Shown here in pieces: positions 5,453-5,470 of a stretch of DNA of 5,470 nt. The first letter of the stretch is position 1. Every line of letters starts with the position of its first letter. The translations under genes were made by a program, and so were the position numbers. Under the pieces are notes generated by a model that worked only from the letters and a program-made list of their open reading frames with translations, searched no databases and had not been told where the DNA came from. This DNA is from Caldifarciminota bacterium (GTDB lineage Bacteria > Hydrothermota > Tepidihabitantia > Tepidihabitantales > JAOUPE01), in the NCBI GenBank assembly GCA_029880025.1, contig JAOUPE010000121.1:1-5470 (forward strand), read 5' to 3'.

Positions 5453-5470
5453 GTATGACGAAAACCAGGG

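Overview
The window is AT-rich bacterial DNA in which every supported gene lies on the minus strand, so it reads from right to left. Its core is a four-gene ABC importer operon of the hydrophobic/branched-chain amino acid transport (HAAT) family, in the order livH-livM-livG-livF (4992 down to 1470). These encode two membrane permeases and two ATPases. No substrate-binding protein (LivJ/LivK type) is visible, so the ligand is not settled. It must be supplied from outside the window.

Right of the operon (4993-5470) lies a lysine-rich small ORF of unknown function. It is open towards the window edge, and its upstream part carries TTCGAC-rich sequence flanked by 12-bp direct repeats. Between this ORF and livH is a nested imperfect palindrome of about 95 bp that looks like a dispersed REP/MITE-type element. 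A TTGACA-N16-TAGAGT promoter then ends only 9 nt before the livH ATG, which implies a nearly leaderless mRNA. A second probable dispersed repeat (CCACAGATGAACACAGG type) sits directly after the livH stop, in the 121-bp livH-livM gap.

Left of the operon (1-1469) there is first a 183-bp intergenic region with a very good promoter (TTGACA-N17-TAAAAT). Next comes a 126-aa protein that starts at TTG behind a perfect AAAGGAGG ribosome binding site and looks like an atypical GIY-YIG-fold protein. A strong bidirectional hairpin terminator follows. Last is the N-terminal 278 codons of a multi-pass membrane protein of the DUF2723 / GT-C glycosyltransferase-like family (TMEM260-related), cut by the window edge.

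Organism: all genes on one strand, TTG starts, weak or absent Shine-Dalgarno sites in the liv operon, a DUF2723 protein and dispersed palindromic repeats together would fit an uncultivated lineage such as the WOR-3/Hydrothermae-like candidate phyla. This is a low-confidence guess from style, not a demonstrated placement. The liv genes are an ordinary transport system. The less ordinary parts are the near-leaderless promoter, the repeats, the GIY-YIG-like protein and the terminator placed directly in front of the DUF2723 ribosome binding site. I see no CRISPR array, tRNA, rRNA, transposase or clear defence system.
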